From: an uncultured Alphaproteobacteria bacterium
GTDB lineage: Bacteria > Pseudomonadota > Alphaproteobacteria > Caulobacterales > Aquidulcibacteraceae
Reading direction: 5' to 3'
DNA: 7,797 bases
Assembly (NCBI GenBank): GCA_937967725.1
Contig: CALBSY010000038.1
Span: 1-7,797, forward strand
Positions 5,596-7,797 of this stretch are shown here, one piece after another; positions within the stretch are counted from its first letter, which is position 1, and each line of letters starts with the position of its first letter. The position numbers were made by a program, and so were the translations under genes. The notes under the pieces were generated by a model. The model had not been told where the DNA came from and searched no databases. It saw only the letters and a program-made list of their open reading frames with translations.

Positions 5596-6886
5596 CGGGC
5601 GCGTAGTCGCGCTGCGCGGGGCCAGTGTATACTTGCCGCGGACGGCCGATCTTTTGACTGGCGTCCTCCATCATCTCGGTCCACTGGGCAATCCACCCGA
5701 CCGTGCGCGCTAGGGCGAACAGCACCGTGAACATGGAAGAGGGAAAGCCCATAGCGCGGAGCGTAATGCCCGAATAAAAATCGACGTTCGGGTACAATTT
5801 GCGCTCGATGAAGTACTCATCGTTTAGCGCGATTTTCTCCAGTTCGATGGCCACCTTGAGCAATTCATTGTCCTCGGCGCCAACCTCTTTCAGCACTTGG
5901 TGACATAGCTTTTGCATCGCCTTGGCGCGCGGGTCATAGCTCTTATAGACGCGGTGGCCAAAGCCCATAAGGCGGATGTCGTCGTCAGGATCCTTCACGC
6001 GCTTGATGAACGCTGGGATGTTGTCGACGTGCCCGATCTCCTCAAGCATGTTGAGCGCCGCCTCGTTAGCGCCGCCATGGGCCGGTCCCCACAGGCATGC
6101 GATGCCTGATGAAATGCACGCGAACGGGTTGGCGCCGGACGAGCCGGCGAGGCGAACGGTCGATGGCGATGCGTTCTGTTCGTGGTCGGCGTGCAGGATA
6201 AAGAACACGTCCATCGCGCGCGCCATCACTGGATTGACCACGTAGTCCTCCGCCGGGACGGCGAAGCACTGGCGCAGGAAATTCGACGCATAGTCCAGTT
6301 CGTTGCGTGGTGACACGAACGGCTGGCCGATCGAGTACTTGAACGCACGTGCGGCGATTGTCGGCATTTTTGCGATCAGGCGATGGCTCGCCACCATGCG
6401 TTGGTGCGGATCGTTGATGTCGGTCGAGTCATGGTAGAACGCCGCCAGCGCTCCCACCGTGCCGACCATAATCGCCATTGGGTGTGCGTCGCGGCGCAAG
6501 CCCTCAAAAAAGCGATCGAACTGCGCGTGCAGCATCGTGTGGTAGGTGCTTGTCTGATCGAATGACTTAAGTTGCTTCTCGTTGGGCAGCTCTCCATGCA
6601 GCAGCAGATAACAGACCTCGACGAAGCTTGATTTCTCGGCCAGCTGATCAATCGGGTAACCGCGATAGAGCAGCACGCCCTCATCGCCATCGATGTAAGT
6701 GATTTGGCTTTCGCACGCGGCGGTCGAAGTGAAGCCCGGGTCGTAGGTGAAGACCTTGCCTTCGCTATAGAGCCTACGGATATCGATCGCGTCCGGACCG
6801 ACCGAGCCGCCATACACTGGCAGTTCGAGCTGCTTGTTGTTCACGGTGAGCGTGGCCGAAGGTTTCTTGGTCAGTTTGCTTTCCAT
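5579..6886 (-). CDS. gltA: Citrate synthase GltA (type II, hexameric class)
   Basis: GltA condenses oxaloacetate and acetyl-CoA to citrate, the entry to the TCA cycle. From the ATG at 6886 the product has 435 residues (E. coli 427). The N-terminal small beta domain (about 10-70) contains LPVYGGSVGPDAIDIRRLY, typical of bacterial type II enzymes. Catalytic segments are GPAHGGANEAAL (267-278) with H270, MGFGHRVYK (307-315) with H311, and YPNVDFYSG (365-373) with D369. These match E. coli H264, H305 and D362. The C terminus QVYTGPAQRDYAPV is also family-typical. A GTG lies directly before the ATG (6889). I prefer the ATG because GAGGA is then 8 nt away instead of 5. The gene follows gltX by 11 nt and probably shares its transcript. 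The TAG stop falls inside lpxB. Confidence 0.97.
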   Translation of the reverse strand: MESKLTKKPSATLTVNNKQLELPVYGGSVGPDAIDIRRLYSEGKVFTYDPGFTSTAACESQITYIDGDEGVLLYRGYPIDQLAEKSSFVEVCYLLLHGELPNEKQLKSFDQTSTYHTMLHAQFDRFFEGLRRDAHPMAIMVGTVGALAAFYHDSTDINDPHQRMVASHRLIAKMPTIAARAFKYSIGQPFVSPRNELDYASNFLRQCFAVPAEDYVVNPVMARAMDVFFILHADHEQNASPSTVRLAGSSGANPFACISSGIACLWGPAHGGANEAALNMLEEIGHVDNIPAFIKRVKDPDDDIRLMGFGHRVYKSYDPRAKAMQKLCHQVLKEVGAEDNELLKVAIELEKIALNDEYFIERKLYPNVDFYSGITLRAMGFPSSMFTVLFALARTVGWIAQWTEMMEDASQKIGRPRQVYTGPAQRDYAPVSQRR

Positions 6887-6894
6887 CACTCACG

Positions 6895-6899
6895 TCCTC
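6895..6899 (-). promoter_or_regulatory. Ribosome binding site of gltA overlapping the gltX stop
   Basis: On the minus strand TGAGGA joins the gltX stop codon TGA to a GAGGA Shine-Dalgarno, 8 nt before the gltA ATG at 6886. Sharing these bases implies that gltA translation is helped by ribosomes ending on gltX. Confidence 0.7.
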
Positions 6900-7797
6900 A
6901 AATTTGATCCGCGATGCGCGCGAGCGCTTCATCACGACCGAGTAGCTCCAATGTCTGGCCCAGATCGGGCGAAGGAGCGCCGCCAGTCAACGCCGCGCGC
7001 AGGGCGGGTCCAATCTGGCCCATTCCAACGCCCTCGTCGGTAGCGAAAGTCTTAAGCACGCTGGAGAGTTCGGCGTGCTCCCATGTGGGCGCGGCCTCAA
7101 GCCGATCATGCAGGCGCCCGAGGCGCTGCTTGACCTCGTCTTTGATCAAGGATTTGGCCTTGTCGTCAAGCGCGAGGGGGCGGGACGCGAGGAGGAAGCG
7201 GGACTGCTCGGCGAGCTCCAACAGGTTCTTTGCCCGATTCTTAAGCGCCGGAACCGCGCGTGTGAGCGTTGTGCGCGCGTCATCGCTTAGTGCCCCGCCA
7301 GCCTGCTGCTCTATCCGATCGATCAGCAGGCTCGCGAGGCGCGCGTCGTCGGCTTGAGTCATGAAGTGTGCGTTGACCGAGTCGAGCTTCTTGAAGTCGA
7401 GCCGCGATGGCGCCTTGCCGATCTGGGCGAGTTCGAAATGAGGGATCGCTTCTTCCTTAGAGAGGATGTCGTCGTGGCCGGGGCTCCAACCAAGGCGCAG
7501 GAGATACGCGCACATGCCCTCGGGCAGATAACCCATGTCCCGCCAATCCTGCACCGCTTGCGCGCCGTGGCGCTTCGAAAGCTTCTTGCCATCCTCGCCG
7601 TGGATAACAGGCACGTGGGCGAACTGCGGCGGCGTCCAAGCCAGTGCTTGATAAATCGGAATCTGCCGTGCGGCGTTGGTTAGATGGTCATCGCCTCTGA
7701 TCACATGTGTGATTCCCATGTCGTGATCGTCGATCACGACTGACAGCATGTAGGTGGGCGTCCCGTCGGCGCGGAGCAAGACGAGGTCGTCGATGTC
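6898..7797 (-). CDS. gltX: Glutamate--tRNA ligase GltX, C-terminal part (5' truncated by window)
   Basis: The frame is open to the window edge, so 299 residues are seen of a family usually near 470. The first residues DIDDLVLLRADGTPTYML continue a standard class I GluRS catalytic domain, and the TTG at 7779 is an internal leucine. Following segments are DDHDMGITHVIRGDDHLTN (fragment 23-41) and the KMSKS-type loop KKLSKRHGA (71-79), which binds ATP. After the stem-contact region, from about 150 on, comes the alpha-helical anticodon-binding domain. It ends with QIGPALRAALTGGAPSPDL and LGRDEALARI, typical of the family. The N-terminal HIGH motif lies beyond the window. Many alphaproteobacteria have two GltX copies, one of which can charge tRNA-Gln; this fragment does not tell which one it is. 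It leads the gltX-gltA pair. Confidence 0.95.
   Translation of the reverse strand, partial: DIDDLVLLRADGTPTYMLSVVIDDHDMGITHVIRGDDHLTNAARQIPIYQALAWTPPQFAHVPVIHGEDGKKLSKRHGAQAVQDWRDMGYLPEGMCAYLLRLGWSPGHDDILSKEEAIPHFELAQIGKAPSRLDFKKLDSVNAHFMTQADDARLASLLIDRIEQQAGGALSDDARTTLTRAVPALKNRAKNLLELAEQSRFLLASRPLALDDKAKSLIKDEVKQRLGRLHDRLEAAPTWEHAELSSVLKTFATDEGVGMGQIGPALRAALTGGAPSPDLGQTLELLGRDEALARIADQI

Noticed and set aside
5599..5612. Possible terminator stem GCGCG-TAGT-CGCGC after lpxB
   Set aside because: The stem is only 5 bp, no T-run follows, and it lies in gltA coding sequence.
6376..6813. Second minus-strand frame within gltA (145 codons)
   Set aside because: It lies wholly inside gltA in another frame; the gltA frame carries all catalytic motifs without interruption.
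7354..7683. Plus-strand open frame of 109 codons opposite gltX
   Set aside because: It is antisense to a clear GltX catalytic region, with no ribosome site and no recognisable domain.
1..7797. Search for a new defence, mobile or accessory system
   Set aside because: Every gene belongs to a known core family, the order is the usual alphaproteobacterial one, and only about 75 bases are noncoding. No transposase, integrase, tRNA, array or foreign-looking segment was seen.

Overview
The window is a compact stretch of core chromosome from a GC-rich Gram-negative bacterium, almost certainly an alphaproteobacterium. Three things point there: the order bamA-skp-lpxD-fabZ-lpxA-lpxI-lpxB, the use of LpxI (not LpxH) as the UDP-2,3-diacylglucosamine hydrolase, and a gltX-gltA pair converging on the end of the lipid A operon. 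The protein sequences resemble Caulobacterales/Hyphomonadaceae-type homologues, but I cannot fix the family without a search.

Layout, plus strand. The 3' part of bamA (1-642, cut by the window edge) is followed by skp/ompH (657-1274), a 46-nt spacer, and then lpxD (1321-2319), fabZ (2306-2791), lpxA (2791-3582), lpxI (3587-4444) and lpxB (4441-5595). From lpxD on, the genes overlap or lie 4 nt apart, so they are probably one translationally coupled operon. Layout, minus strand: gltX (6898-7797, its 5' part beyond the window) then gltA (5579-6886). The gltA stop codon lies inside the end of lpxB, so the two operons converge with a 17-nt overlap. Only about 75 bases of the window lie outside genes, and no stretch over 300 bases is gene-free.

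How the genes work together. BamA and Skp insert and chaperone outer-membrane beta-barrel proteins. LpxA adds the first 3-hydroxyacyl chain to the UDP-sugar and LpxD the second. LpxI then releases lipid X and LpxB condenses it with UDP-diacylglucosamine to form the lipid A disaccharide. FabZ acts in fatty acid elongation on the same 3-hydroxyacyl-ACP pool that LpxA and LpxD consume, so it sits at the branch between phospholipid and lipid A synthesis. GltX charges tRNA with glutamate, and GltA opens the TCA cycle that supplies 2-oxoglutarate and hence glutamate.

No mobile element, CRISPR array, RNA gene or unknown accessory system is visible. The most notable unexplained signal is a perfect 14-bp inverted repeat with a GTAA (GNRA-type) tetraloop, 22 nt inside lpxD. 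A second hairpin with a GAGA (GNRA-type) loop lies 15 nt further on. They could form an RNA structure or an operator at the start of the lipid A genes.
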